DNA of 61,114 nt, from assembly GCF_027533505.1 (NCBI RefSeq), contig NZ_JAPZUB010000006.1, positions 1 through 61,114 of the forward strand, given 5' to 3'. The notes beneath the pieces are model-generated. The model had not been told where the DNA came from. It made no database searches and worked only from the letters and a program-made list of their open reading frames with translations. This DNA is from Flavobacterium sp. Its GTDB lineage: Bacteria; Bacteroidota; Bacteroidia; Flavobacteriales; Flavobacteriaceae. This document shows positions 53,618 through 61,114 of the stretch, in pieces. How positions within the stretch are numbered: position 1 is the first letter of the stretch; each line of letters begins with the position of its first letter. The position numbers were made by a program, and so were the translations under genes.

Positions 53618-55792
53618 ATGATTGCAATTACAGAAAAAACGCGAAAAGATCTCGAATTTCACACCGTTTTGGAAACTATTTCTCAATACTGTGTCACTGA
53701 ATTAGGGTTGGAAAAGGCGCAACAAATAGCCCCTTTTTCAAATAAAGAACAATTGATGGCTGCGTTGCACCAAACTTCGGAGTATGTTTCCTCGTTTTCA
53801 AACAATAATGCGATTCCCAACCATGGGTTTGAAACCCTTTCGTCCGACATACAAATGCTTTCAATTGAGGATAGTTTCCTTGAAGTAGAAAGCTTTCGAA
53901 AAATGGCAGCGATTTCAGAGACGGTCAATACCCATTTACTCTTTTTAAAAAAATTCAACACCTATTATCCTTCGCTCCATCATTTGGCTTCGGAAGTAGA
54001 ATTCACCAAAGTCATTATTCAAAAAATTGAAGCTGTCATTGACAAATATGGTGTTATTCGTGATAATGCCTCTCCCGATTTGGTTAATATCCGTCGGAAT
54101 ATCAACATGGTGCGCGGTAAAGTGAACCAAAGTTTTGGACAAGCTTTAGTCCATTACCAAAGTTTAGGCTATTTGGATGATATCAAAGAAACAGTAGTTG
54201 AAAACCGCAGAGTATTGGCCGTCTTGGCCATGTACCGCCGTAAAGTCAAGGGTTCGATCATGGGCAGTTCAAAGACGGGAAGTATTGCCTACATTGAGCC
54301 CGAAGCAACATTGAAGTATAGCCGCGAATTGAATCAATATGAATACGAAGAGCGGGAAGAAATCGTACGCATTTTAAAACGTCTTACTTTTGAGATTCGC
54401 CCTTTTGCTGCATTGCTCCATCAATATCAGGAGTATTTGAGTACCATAGATGTCATTCATGCCAAAGCTCGATATGCCCAGTTAATTCAGGGTGTACTTC
54501 CCAACATCACCGAAGAGAAACGTATTTTTTTACGGGAAGCTTACCATCCGATTTTGTATGTGACCAACAAAAGGAAAAATGAAGTTACCTACCCTCAAAC
54601 CCTAGAATTGACCCAAGACAACCGTATTATTGTGATTTCTGGACCCAACGCTGGTGGGAAAACGATTGCTTTGAAAACGGTGGGACTCTTGCAATTGATG
54701 TTGCAATCGGGTATTCTCATTCCAGTACATGAACGCAGCGAGACTTTTTTGTTTGATCGTATTTTAACCGATATCGGAGATAATCAATCGATTGAAAATC
54801 ATTTAAGTACCTACAGTTATCGGTTGAAAAACATGAATTACTTTCTAAAAAAATGCAATGCTAAAACCCTGTTTCTTATCGATGAGTTTGGTACAGGTTC
54901 TGATCCTGATTTAGGAGGGGCATTGGCAGAAGTATTTTTGGAAGAGTTTTACCATCGGGAAGCTTTTGGGATCATCACAACGCACTATACCAATTTAAAA
55001 ATACTAGCCAACGAATTGCCGTGTGCGACCAATGCCAACATGTTATTTGATGAGCAATCGTTGGAACCACTTTATAAATTACACCTCGGTCAAGCAGGAA
55101 GCAGTTTTACCTTTGAAGTGGCCCAAAAAAATGGAATTCCTTATGGATTGATTAATCGGGCAAAAAAGAAAGTAGAAGGCGAGAAAGTTCGCTTTGACAA
55201 AACCATTGCCAAGCTTCAGAAAGAGCGGAGCCGTATGGAAAAAACGTCGGAAAACCTCAAAGAAGAAGAAAGTAAAGCACGGGAAGAAAGCAAACGTTTA
55301 GAGCAAACCAATAAAAAAATTCAGGAAAAATTGGAGCGCTATCAGGAAATGTATGATGCCAATCAGCGGTTGATTTATATGGGACAGAAAATCGATGATA
55401 TTGCAGAGAAATATTTTTTGGATAAAAATAAAAAAGTGCTGATTGGAGATTTTCTTAAATTTGTGGAAATTGAAAATTCAAAGCGTAAAAAAATCAGCGC
55501 TAAAGAGAAAAAACAAAAAGAAATCGTTCAAAAAAAGGTGGTTGCCGAATTGAATGTTGCCGTAGAATCCATTCGAACTGAGAAAAAGGAAAAGAAGATC
55601 AAAGCCCAACAAGAGGCCAGCGCCAAACCCAAAATGACACTTCAACTGGGAGATCGTGTTCGGATGACCGATGGAAAAGCGGTGGGGACATTGGATAGTA
55701 TTGAAAAAAATAAGGCTACTGTAAATTACGGACTTTTCACGTCCAAAGTAAGTCTCGAGATGTTGGAATTTGTAGAACGACCCAAAAAATGA
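53618..55792 (+). CDS. MutS2-type ATPase without Smr domain
   Basis: A 724-residue protein. The ATG at 53618 gives the usual start; a TTG at 53606 is also open. The MutS III helical domain is followed by the ATPase with Walker A SGPNAGGKT (near 343) and Walker B LIDEFGTGSD (near 425), then a long coiled coil (about 515-590), a basic region and a small KOW-like end (LQLGDRVRM). Canonical MutS2 ends in a Smr endonuclease domain; none is visible here and the protein is about 60 residues shorter. It may act with a separate Smr protein in recombination control or ribosome rescue. Coupled to the DCC gene by a 4-base overlap. Confidence 0.85.
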   Translation: MIAITEKTRKDLEFHTVLETISQYCVTELGLEKAQQIAPFSNKEQLMAALHQTSEYVSSFSNNNAIPNHGFETLSSDIQMLSIEDSFLEVESFRKMAAISETVNTHLLFLKKFNTYYPSLHHLASEVEFTKVIIQKIEAVIDKYGVIRDNASPDLVNIRRNINMVRGKVNQSFGQALVHYQSLGYLDDIKETVVENRRVLAVLAMYRRKVKGSIMGSSKTGSIAYIEPEATLKYSRELNQYEYEEREEIVRILKRLTFEIRPFAALLHQYQEYLSTIDVIHAKARYAQLIQGVLPNITEEKRIFLREAYHPILYVTNKRKNEVTYPQTLELTQDNRIIVISGPNAGGKTIALKTVGLLQLMLQSGILIPVHERSETFLFDRILTDIGDNQSIENHLSTYSYRLKNMNYFLKKCNAKTLFLIDEFGTGSDPDLGGALAEVFLEEFYHREAFGIITTHYTNLKILANELPCATNANMLFDEQSLEPLYKLHLGQAGSSFTFEVAQKNGIPYGLINRAKKKVEGEKVRFDKTIAKLQKERSRMEKTSENLKEEESKAREESKRLEQTNKKIQEKLERYQEMYDANQRLIYMGQKIDDIAEKYFLDKNKKVLIGDFLKFVEIENSKRKKISAKEKKQKEIVQKKVVAELNVAVESIRTEKKEKKIKAQQEASAKPKMTLQLGDRVRMTDGKAVGTLDSIEKNKATVNYGLFTSKVSLEMLEFVERPKK

Positions 55793-56202
55793 TTTCCCTA
55801 CCCGATTCCAAAAAACTAATCCTCTACGATGGACATTGTGTGTTATGCGATTATTGGGTTCGTGTGCTCTTGCGTCATGATAAAAAAGAAGTGTTTTACT
55901 TTACGGAACTTCAATCTGAAACCGGGAAATCAGTTCAAAAATATTTAGGGATTGAAAATCAAAAGGTGGAGAGTATTATTTTGTATATCCCCAAAAAAGC
56001 GTATTATCTCAAATCTACAGCCATTTTTGAAATAGTAAAATCATTACCTTGGTTTTTTTACGGGATATTGATTTTTAAAATTCTTCCTCATGTTGTTACA
56101 GACAAAATGTATACAATCGTTGCTAAAAATCGCTATAAATGGTTTGGCCGAAAGACAACCTGCGGTTTAATTGACGTGAGTTGGCAACATCGGTTTATAT
56201 GA
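55789..56202 (+). CDS. DCC-family thiol-disulfide oxidoreductase (DUF393)
   Basis: A 137-residue protein with YDGHCVLCDYW (14-24), the D-G-x-C-x2-C motif after which the family is named. A hydrophobic stretch near 80-95 may contact the membrane. These proteins are thought to carry out thiol-disulfide exchange; substrate unknown. It overlaps the end of the MutS2-type gene by 4 bases (ATGA). Confidence 0.85.
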   Translation: MISLPDSKKLILYDGHCVLCDYWVRVLLRHDKKEVFYFTELQSETGKSVQKYLGIENQKVESIILYIPKKAYYLKSTAIFEIVKSLPWFFYGILIFKILPHVVTDKMYTIVAKNRYKWFGRKTTCGLIDVSWQHRFI

Positions 56203-56267
56203 CAATTATCAGCTCTTTTCTTTTTTTATCCCCATACCTTTACGTATAATTTAAAAAAAGAGAAAAG

Positions 56268-56405
56268 ATGTTAAATCGAATTTTACCGCTGTATTCATGG
56301 GATAACGGTGCCTTTGTTATGATTGTCCTATTTGGCCTTGTCATTATCGGTTTGGTGGGAGCCGTGATGCTTATGGCCTCGGGCGCTAAAAACAAAAAAG
56401 ACTAA
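56268..56405 (+). CDS. 45-residue single-pass membrane peptide
   Basis: An uncommonly short gene with ATG at 56268 and TAA at 56403-56405. The product begins MLNRILPLYSW, has one hydrophobic segment (about 16-37, including VMIVLFGLVIIGLVG) and ends in a basic tail (KNKKD). A purine-rich AAAAAAAGAGAAAAG precedes the start and could serve as a ribosome site; it can also pair with the CTTTTCTTTTTTT at 56216, which might hide it. A clean terminator overlaps the stop codon, supporting a real transcript. Function unknown. Confidence 0.6.
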   Translation: MLNRILPLYSWDNGAFVMIVLFGLVIIGLVGAVMLMASGAKNKKD

Positions 56406-56427
56406 GCAAAAGCTTAGTCTTTTTTTA
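56394..56427 (+). terminator. Terminator of the 45-residue peptide gene
   Basis: The arms AAGACTAAGC (56398-56407) and GCTTAGTCTT (56412-56421) form a perfect ten-base stem with an AAAA loop and a T tract after it. The A tract before it also allows termination of the converging gene at 56453. Confidence 0.9.
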
Positions 56428-56452
56428 TCAAGTAAGATTTGTAATTAATAAT

Positions 56453-57505
56453 TTATTGCTTGATAATTTTGTGTGTTGCTGAACCATTTTCAGAAACAAT
56501 ATTTAAAATATATGCGCCGGGAGCTAGGTCAACCACATTGATTTGTGCTTGAGTTGCAGCTTCCATGCTAGCCGTTTTTACTACTCTTCCGTTGATGTCT
56601 GTGATGGTGTAAGAAGTAAATGCTGAGGGAGAATTCACATTGAAAACATCAGAGGAGGGATTCGGGAAAACTGTAAGAGTACCCTCAGAAGTAATTTCGG
56701 TAGTATTTAATAATGTATCTGTATTTGAAGCACGAACAACCAAATTGTCCATTACCATAGTGGTCGATTCAGAGTTAGGTGCAGCAGTTGTATTTCCTGA
56801 GAAGGATACAAAATCAATTTCAGCTGGATCAGTAGCAGTAGAACTTCCGACTACGCTAACACCTGCAGCTGCAATGCCTGGCCCTTTGATGAGTACTTGA
56901 CGCGTTGTAACATTGTATGAAACCCCGATTCTACTAACCGTATTGGCGGGTAATTGAATACCTGGAGCAGCAGCTAAACTATAATTGTAGTTCCCCACAG
57001 GATTTCCAGCAGGTGTAGAATACGCTACTAAAAACAACTCACGCGTTGCCGCACGTACTACAAAACCACCTAAAACGCGATCTCCTGCAGCATTAAAAAT
57101 ATACACACCAAAAGTATTGCGACTTGTAGAGGTTCCATCGCCAGGATTGATATCGACCTCCAATTCAATGATGTTGTTTCCTGAGGTACGGGTTGCCCAT
57201 ATGCCAGGGAAAGTATCTTGCCAAACAAAGCGAGATCCATTATTACCATTGGGACCAAGTAGTGAAAGAGCTAAATCTCCAGCTCCAAGTGACACAATCT
57301 GTGCATTTGTTACAGCAGCGTTTGTTGATGTTGTAGGGGCTGCACCATTGGATGCAAAAAAGAAATAGTCACCTTGACCAGGTGTAGCGCCAGTAATGTT
57401 ATCGCTAACATTACCTACCGTTAATCCATTAAAGTCTTCTGTTAGCAGAACTTGTGCTTGTAGCGCAACGGGTAACATTAAAACTGCGAGTAATACTTTT
57501 TTCAT
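56453..57505 (-). CDS. Secreted protein with T9SS sorting domain
   Basis: A 350-residue exported protein. The ATG at 57505 gives a clear signal peptide (MKKVLLAVLMLPVALQAQ). Residues about 20-255 form a single beta-jelly-roll-like module rich in Gly, Asn and Thr, like those in lectins and pentraxin-like proteins. The C-terminal 80 residues are a type IX sorting domain (VFPNPSSDVF, GAYILNIVS, HKIIKQ). It is likely on the cell surface or released. No catalytic residues are recognised. CAAATTTA at 57527-57534 reads TAAATTTG on its strand, a -7 match. Confidence 0.8.
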   Translation of the reverse strand: MKKVLLAVLMLPVALQAQVLLTEDFNGLTVGNVSDNITGATPGQGDYFFFASNGAAPTTSTNAAVTNAQIVSLGAGDLALSLLGPNGNNGSRFVWQDTFPGIWATRTSGNNIIELEVDINPGDGTSTSRNTFGVYIFNAAGDRVLGGFVVRAATRELFLVAYSTPAGNPVGNYNYSLAAAPGIQLPANTVSRIGVSYNVTTRQVLIKGPGIAAAGVSVVGSSTATDPAEIDFVSFSGNTTAAPNSESTTMVMDNLVVRASNTDTLLNTTEITSEGTLTVFPNPSSDVFNVNSPSAFTSYTITDINGRVVKTASMEAATQAQINVVDLAPGAYILNIVSENGSATHKIIKQ

Positions 57506-57526
57506 TGATTTATTTTTAAGTTTGTA

Positions 57527-57534
57527 CAAATTTA
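57527..57534 (-). promoter_or_regulatory. Candidate -7 element of the T9SS protein gene
   Basis: TAAATTTG on the minus strand, 21 bases before the start codon; no TTG is visible at the -33 distance. Confidence 0.4.
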
Positions 57535-57574
57535 GGAAAAAGTCTTGAAAATGAAAGATTCCCTTAACATTTTT

Positions 57575-58816
57575 TTATTTTTCCCATTTCCCTACCACAC
57601 TTGTAGCTAATGCATTCCCCAACACATTGGTTGCACTGCGAAACATATCACAAAAATGATCGATGGGTAAAATTAAAGCAATTCCCTCGACAGGAATATC
57701 AAACATACCGCAAGTGGCTGCCACCACTACCAAACTGGCCCGAGGAACACCCGCAATTCCTTTACTTGTGAGCATCAGTACCAAAAGCATGGTCATTTGT
57801 GTAGGTAAATCAATATGCATTCCCGAAGCTTGTGCAATAAACAAACTGGCAAAAGTCATATACATCATACTGCCGTCCAAATTAAAGGAATACCCCAACG
57901 GCAACATAAACGAAACAATTTTATCTTTTACGCCAAAACGCTCCAACTCTTCCGTCAGCTTCGGAAAAACGGCCTCCGAACTTGTGGTCCCAAACGCAAT
58001 GGCCAAAGGTGAGGTAATGCGTTGTAATAATTCCTTTAATCTATGGCGCAAAAAGAGATATCCTACGACTAGCAACAACAACCATAACGACCCAATACCT
58101 ACGAGAAAAGCTGCCAAAAACTTGGTATACGTAAATAACAAATCGCCTAAATCTTTCGTAGCAAATACCGCGGCAATTGCACCAAAAACGCCAAAAGGAG
58201 CAAACTTCATCACATAGTTAACCATTTTCAAAATGATGTGAGCGATTTTATCCAAAACCTTAATAACCGGTTCAGTATACGACCCCATGGAGGCGGCAGC
58301 GAGTCCAAAAAAGATAGAAAAAACAACGATTTGCAAAATTTCATTGGTGGCCATCGCCTCAAAAACACTTTTGGGGATAATGTGTTCAATAAAATGTTGT
58401 GCTGAAAAGTCTTGGGTTTTCTGAGTAACTTCTTGCGCCGCTTCGTGATCAACATCAATCAATTGAATACCTACACCGGGTTCAAAAAAATTCACCCAAA
58501 ACATCCCGATGAGTAACGAAATCAATGAGGCTGAAAAAAACCACCCCATGGCTCTCCCACCAATACGCCCTACCGATTTTAAATCGCCCAATTTTGCTAT
58601 GCCCACCACCAAGGTTGTAAATACTAGTGGCGCTATAATCATTTGTACAAGGCGAATAAATATGGTAGCCAACATTTTTATATAACCACTGAACGACGCA
58701 GCAAAGCTTGTACTGGTGTTATCGTGAATATAAACCCCCAATCCCATTCCGAGAATTAAGGCGATAAAAATTTGAACCGTTAGGTTGGACAACCAAGATT
58801 TTTTAACTGTTTCCAT
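57575..58816 (-). CDS. Dicarboxylate/amino acid:cation symporter (GltP/DctA type)
   Basis: A 413-residue transporter of the DAACS family. Eight helices and two re-entrant hairpins are expected; visible signatures are FGTTSSEAVFP (the serine-rich HP1 region), SLNLDG-type YSFNLDGSMMYM (helix 7 with NMDG-like motif) and SKGIAGVPRAS (HP2). It takes up glutamate, aspartate or C4-dicarboxylates with protons or sodium. It starts 6 bases after aroC and is co-transcribed with it. Confidence 0.9.
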   Translation of the reverse strand: METVKKSWLSNLTVQIFIALILGMGLGVYIHDNTSTSFAASFSGYIKMLATIFIRLVQMIIAPLVFTTLVVGIAKLGDLKSVGRIGGRAMGWFFSASLISLLIGMFWVNFFEPGVGIQLIDVDHEAAQEVTQKTQDFSAQHFIEHIIPKSVFEAMATNEILQIVVFSIFFGLAAASMGSYTEPVIKVLDKIAHIILKMVNYVMKFAPFGVFGAIAAVFATKDLGDLLFTYTKFLAAFLVGIGSLWLLLLVVGYLFLRHRLKELLQRITSPLAIAFGTTSSEAVFPKLTEELERFGVKDKIVSFMLPLGYSFNLDGSMMYMTFASLFIAQASGMHIDLPTQMTMLLVLMLTSKGIAGVPRASLVVVAATCGMFDIPVEGIALILPIDHFCDMFRSATNVLGNALATSVVGKWEK

Positions 58817-58822
58817 GAAAAA

Positions 58823-59890
58823 TTATTTGCCTTGATAGGCATTATGAATAAGATAATAATCGGCTAAAACTAAGGCAGCCATTGCCTCAACAATGGGTAC
58901 TGCTCGAGGGACCACACAAGGATCGTGGCGTCCTTTACCGTGTTGGATTTCGATACGCCCATCGGCTGTAAGTACTTCTTGTTCTTGAATTAACGTAGCC
59001 ACAGGCTTGAAAGCAACTCTAAAATAAATATCCATTCCATTAGAAATACCTCCTTGAATTCCTCCCGACAGATTAGACCGGGTACTCCCATCGGAATGGT
59101 AGGCATCGTTATGCGCGCTTCCTCGCATTCGTGCCCCACAAAATCCACTGCCATATTCAAACCCTTTTACGGCATTGATCGACAGCATGGCTTTTCCGAG
59201 TTGTGCATGTAACTTATCAAAAATAGGTTCACCCCACCCTATGGGGACATTTTGAATGACACAAGTAACAGTTCCCCCTATCGTGTCGCCCTCTTTTCGT
59301 ATTTCTTTGATGAGCGCTTCCATTCGCTCGGCAGTTTCTGGATCGGGACATCGCACAGGATTGGATTCGGTAAGTGAAAAATTCAAAGCTTGATACGGTT
59401 TTTCAACAAAAATATCCCCTACAGAGGACACAAAAGCATTAATTTTTACTTGAGGAAGCATTTGTTTGGCCAAAGCCCCAGCGACCACTCGACATGCAGT
59501 TTCTCGAGCCGAACTTCGTCCTCCTCCCCTATAGTCGCGAATTCCATACTTTTTTTCATAGACATAATCGGCATGACTCGGACGGTAGGTGTCCACCAAA
59601 TGAGTGTAATCTGCCGATTTTTGATTGGTATTGGGAATGATAAAACCAATAGGCGTCCCCGTCGTTTTCCCTTCAAAAATTCCCGATAAAAATTGTACTT
59701 CATCCTCCTCTTTTCGTTGGGTAACGATTGCTGATTGTCCCGGCTTTCTCCGTTGCATTTCGTTTTGAATAGCCTCAAAATCTAAAGCAATTCCCGCCGG
59801 AAAACCATCAATGATACCGCCCAAGGCTGTACCATGCGATTCGCCAAATGTAGTTAGGGTTAATAAAGTTCCAAAAGTATTTCCAGCCAT
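58823..59890 (-). CDS. aroC: Chorismate synthase
   Basis: A 355-residue enzyme that makes chorismate from EPSP with reduced FMN. The ATG at 59890 gives the typical [20 protein letters not shown] start. [25 protein letters not shown] and [10 protein letters not shown] (FMN and substrate loops) are all present, as is the C-terminal [21 protein letters not shown] at 59905-59912 reads TATATTTG on its strand, a -7 match close to the start. The rest of the 244-base gap to the divergent GLPGLI gene shows no gene. Confidence 0.95.
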   Translation of the reverse strand: MAGNTFGTLLTLTTFGESHGTALGGIIDGFPAGIALDFEAIQNEMQRRKPGQSAIVTQRKEEDEVQFLSGIFEGKTTGTPIGFIIPNTNQKSADYTHLVDTYRPSHADYVYEKKYGIRDYRGGGRSSARETACRVVAGALAKQMLPQVKINAFVSSVGDIFVEKPYQALNFSLTESNPVRCPDPETAERMEALIKEIRKEGDTIGGTVTCVIQNVPIGWGEPIFDKLHAQLGKAMLSINAVKGFEYGSGFCGARMRGSAHNDAYHSDGSTRSNLSGGIQGGISNGMDIYFRVAFKPVATLIQEQEVLTADGRIEIQHGKGRHDPCVVPRAVPIVEAMAALVLADYYLIHNAYQGK

Positions 59891-60134
59891 ACATCCAATT
59901 TGAACAAATATAAAACTTAATTTTGGCATGGTCTTTTGATTCAAGCACAAAAATTTTCACTCATTCTATATTTTAAAACGTACCCAAACCAACCTCTTTG
60001 TTAAATTTTTCTTTTCATTGGAATTGGTGTAAAATAAATTCAATAAGTTTATGTCTAAATTTTGCTGTTCTCCCGATAAAAAATCTAAGATGTACACTAT
60101 TAGGTTCATTTATAAACACTCAAATGTCTGTGTC

Positions 60135-60962
60135 ATGAAAAAAATTATTGTTCTTTTTCTAGTAATCATTTGTAATCCCGTATTATCTCAAGAAAACACC
60201 AATAAAAGCACTGACTTGTCGGTGTCTTACACCATGGTATATAAAAACCATATAAATGCAAAAGCAACGCAAACGGCGAACACGACTTTGATTGTCAAGG
60301 ACCAAGAGTCGTTGTTTACTTTTGAGGGCATGATGAATTTTAATCGAATTCAGAAAGAGAGAGCTCTTGTTATGGGTGATTTATTGATGAATAAGATGCC
60401 GGTTCATTTTTTGATTAAGAGCAAAGGCGATCAGGTTGAACATTTTGAAACGATTGGAAGTGATTCGTATTCGTTTAAAGAAAAGATCAATCACTCCTGG
60501 AAATTAATCGATAGTGACACCCTTATTCATGGCTTTGTGTGTAAAAAAGCAGTATTAAACTATGCGGGTCGTGAGTGGAATGCATGGTACACGCCTGAAA
60601 TCCCAATTGCTGTTGGACCCTACAAATTCCATGGACTCCCGGGTTTAATCATGGCCATAAATGACCGAGAGCATGTTTTTAGTTTTATCGCCAATGAAGT
60701 CAAAAAAGGGCATTTCGTTTTTGATTCAAAAATTGAAGATTATTTTATTAAAGACGGCGGTAAACCCTTTGAAAGTATCAACAAAGATGAATTTTACAAG
60801 ATTCGAAAAAAGTTTAGCGAAATGACCGTTAATGAAAAAATCAAGTATTCCAATCGCGATGAAGCAGCTATTCCTGAAATCATTATTCAAGGGCAGCAAC
60901 AAAATTCTCCAAGATTAAATACGAACGCGAACAAGAAAAATTATATTGAGCGTATCGAATGA
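60135..60962 (+). CDS. GLPGLI-family exported protein
   Basis: A 275-residue protein with a signal peptide from the ATG at 60135 (MKKIIVLFLVIICNPVLSQ); an upstream in-frame ATG at 60051 would bury it. HGLPGLIM near residue 175 is the family motif, with WYTPEIPIAVGPYKF just before it. These proteins are exported Bacteroidota proteins of unknown function. Two extended beta regions are likely. Confidence 0.85.
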   Translation: MKKIIVLFLVIICNPVLSQENTNKSTDLSVSYTMVYKNHINAKATQTANTTLIVKDQESLFTFEGMMNFNRIQKERALVMGDLLMNKMPVHFLIKSKGDQVEHFETIGSDSYSFKEKINHSWKLIDSDTLIHGFVCKKAVLNYAGREWNAWYTPEIPIAVGPYKFHGLPGLIMAINDREHVFSFIANEVKKGHFVFDSKIEDYFIKDGGKPFESINKDEFYKIRKKFSEMTVNEKIKYSNRDEAAIPEIIIQGQQQNSPRLNTNANKKNYIERIE

Positions 60963-61021
60963 TTTTAAAAAACTACTTTTTTTGGCTTTAGTCTAAATAA
61001 TATATTTATTATATTTGCTTT

Positions 61022-61114
61022 ATGAAAGACAGTATTTTATCCCAAATATCGGAATTAAATCAGGAAGATAAATCCCGATTATACAAAGTTATTGAAGGCT
61101 TTTTGTTTGATAAT
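61022..61114 (+). CDS. Partial unidentified gene, 5' end only
   Basis: An open frame from ATG at 61022 to the end of the window, 31 codons beginning MKDSILSQISELNQEDKSRL. The N-terminus is helical and charged. TATATTTG at 61010-61017 lies only 5 bases before the ATG, with TTG at 60982-60984 at a 25-base spacing, so the message may be nearly leaderless or the true start may lie further on. The product resembles the helical part of small XRE-type or antitoxin-like regulators, but too little is present to decide. Confidence 0.45.
   Translation, partial: MKDSILSQISELNQEDKSRLYKVIEGFLFDN

Overview
The window reads as a chromosomal segment of a member of the Bacteroidota, most likely family Flavobacteriaceae. 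The evidence is the AT-rich base composition, promoters of the form TTG-N19-TAnnTTTG instead of TTGACA/TATAAT, few Shine-Dalgarno sites, C-terminal type IX secretion sorting domains on several exported proteins, a GLPGLI-family protein, an LpxC/FabZ fusion, an E1 alpha/beta fusion and an RND-TolC fusion. No phage, transposase, tRNA, rRNA or CRISPR array was found.

Layout. 1-2766 (minus): a DEDD-type exonuclease-like protein and a cNMP/CBS/DUF294 nucleotidyltransferase-like sensor. 3120-4760 (plus): a secreted DUF4874/DUF4832-type protein with a T9SS tail. 4794-14692 (minus): a compact five-gene cluster that I read as a divergent Pel-type exopolysaccharide system. It has a PelF-like glycosyltransferase, a PelG-like transporter, a GH114/PelA-like hydrolase, a polytopic membrane protein of unknown function, and a 1311-residue lipoprotein that joins a PelA-like deacetylase to PelB-like TPRs and an outer-membrane barrel. 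The intergenic region upstream of pelF carries a repeated TCGATGAAA motif over a likely promoter. 14917-20467: a helicase, DUF3817, a YbdG-like MscS channel, a thioesterase, an OmpA-family porin and a small conserved protein.

20523-30607 (minus): a metal-homeostasis operon, read as response regulator, CDF transporter, histidine kinase, CusA/CzcA-TolC fusion, CusB/CzcB adaptor, ferritin-like/VIT1 fusion and a small His/Glu-rich membrane protein. 30737-33535: a vWA-like membrane protein and FabG. 33691-34869: a di-haem cytochrome c peroxidase. 34947-43464 (minus): the lipid A operon HD hydrolase, lpxD, lpxC/fabZ, lpxA, efp, an lpxD paralogue, an NTF2-like protein, a membrane protein and sucD, with a clear promoter in front. 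43727-45703: a 2-oxoacid dehydrogenase E1 fusion.

45826-61114: a T9SS protein, a 2OG-Fe(II) dioxygenase-like protein, an SUI1-like factor, a nucleoside phosphorylase, a GNAT plus cytosolic substrate-binding protein pair, a transglutaminase-like protein, small envelope proteins, uracil-DNA glycosylase, a MutS2-type protein without Smr domain, a DCC-family thiol protein, a 45-residue membrane peptide, another T9SS protein, chorismate synthase with a dicarboxylate symporter, a GLPGLI protein and the start of an unidentified gene. Two copies of a structured 70-base repeat each lie exactly 9 bases past a stop codon.

The most unusual unit is the Pel-like cluster. Its export, hydrolase, deacetylase and outer-membrane functions are partitioned differently from the Pseudomonas operon, and no PelC, PelD or PelE equivalent could be recognised. 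Functional calls rest on motif reading only; no database search was run.
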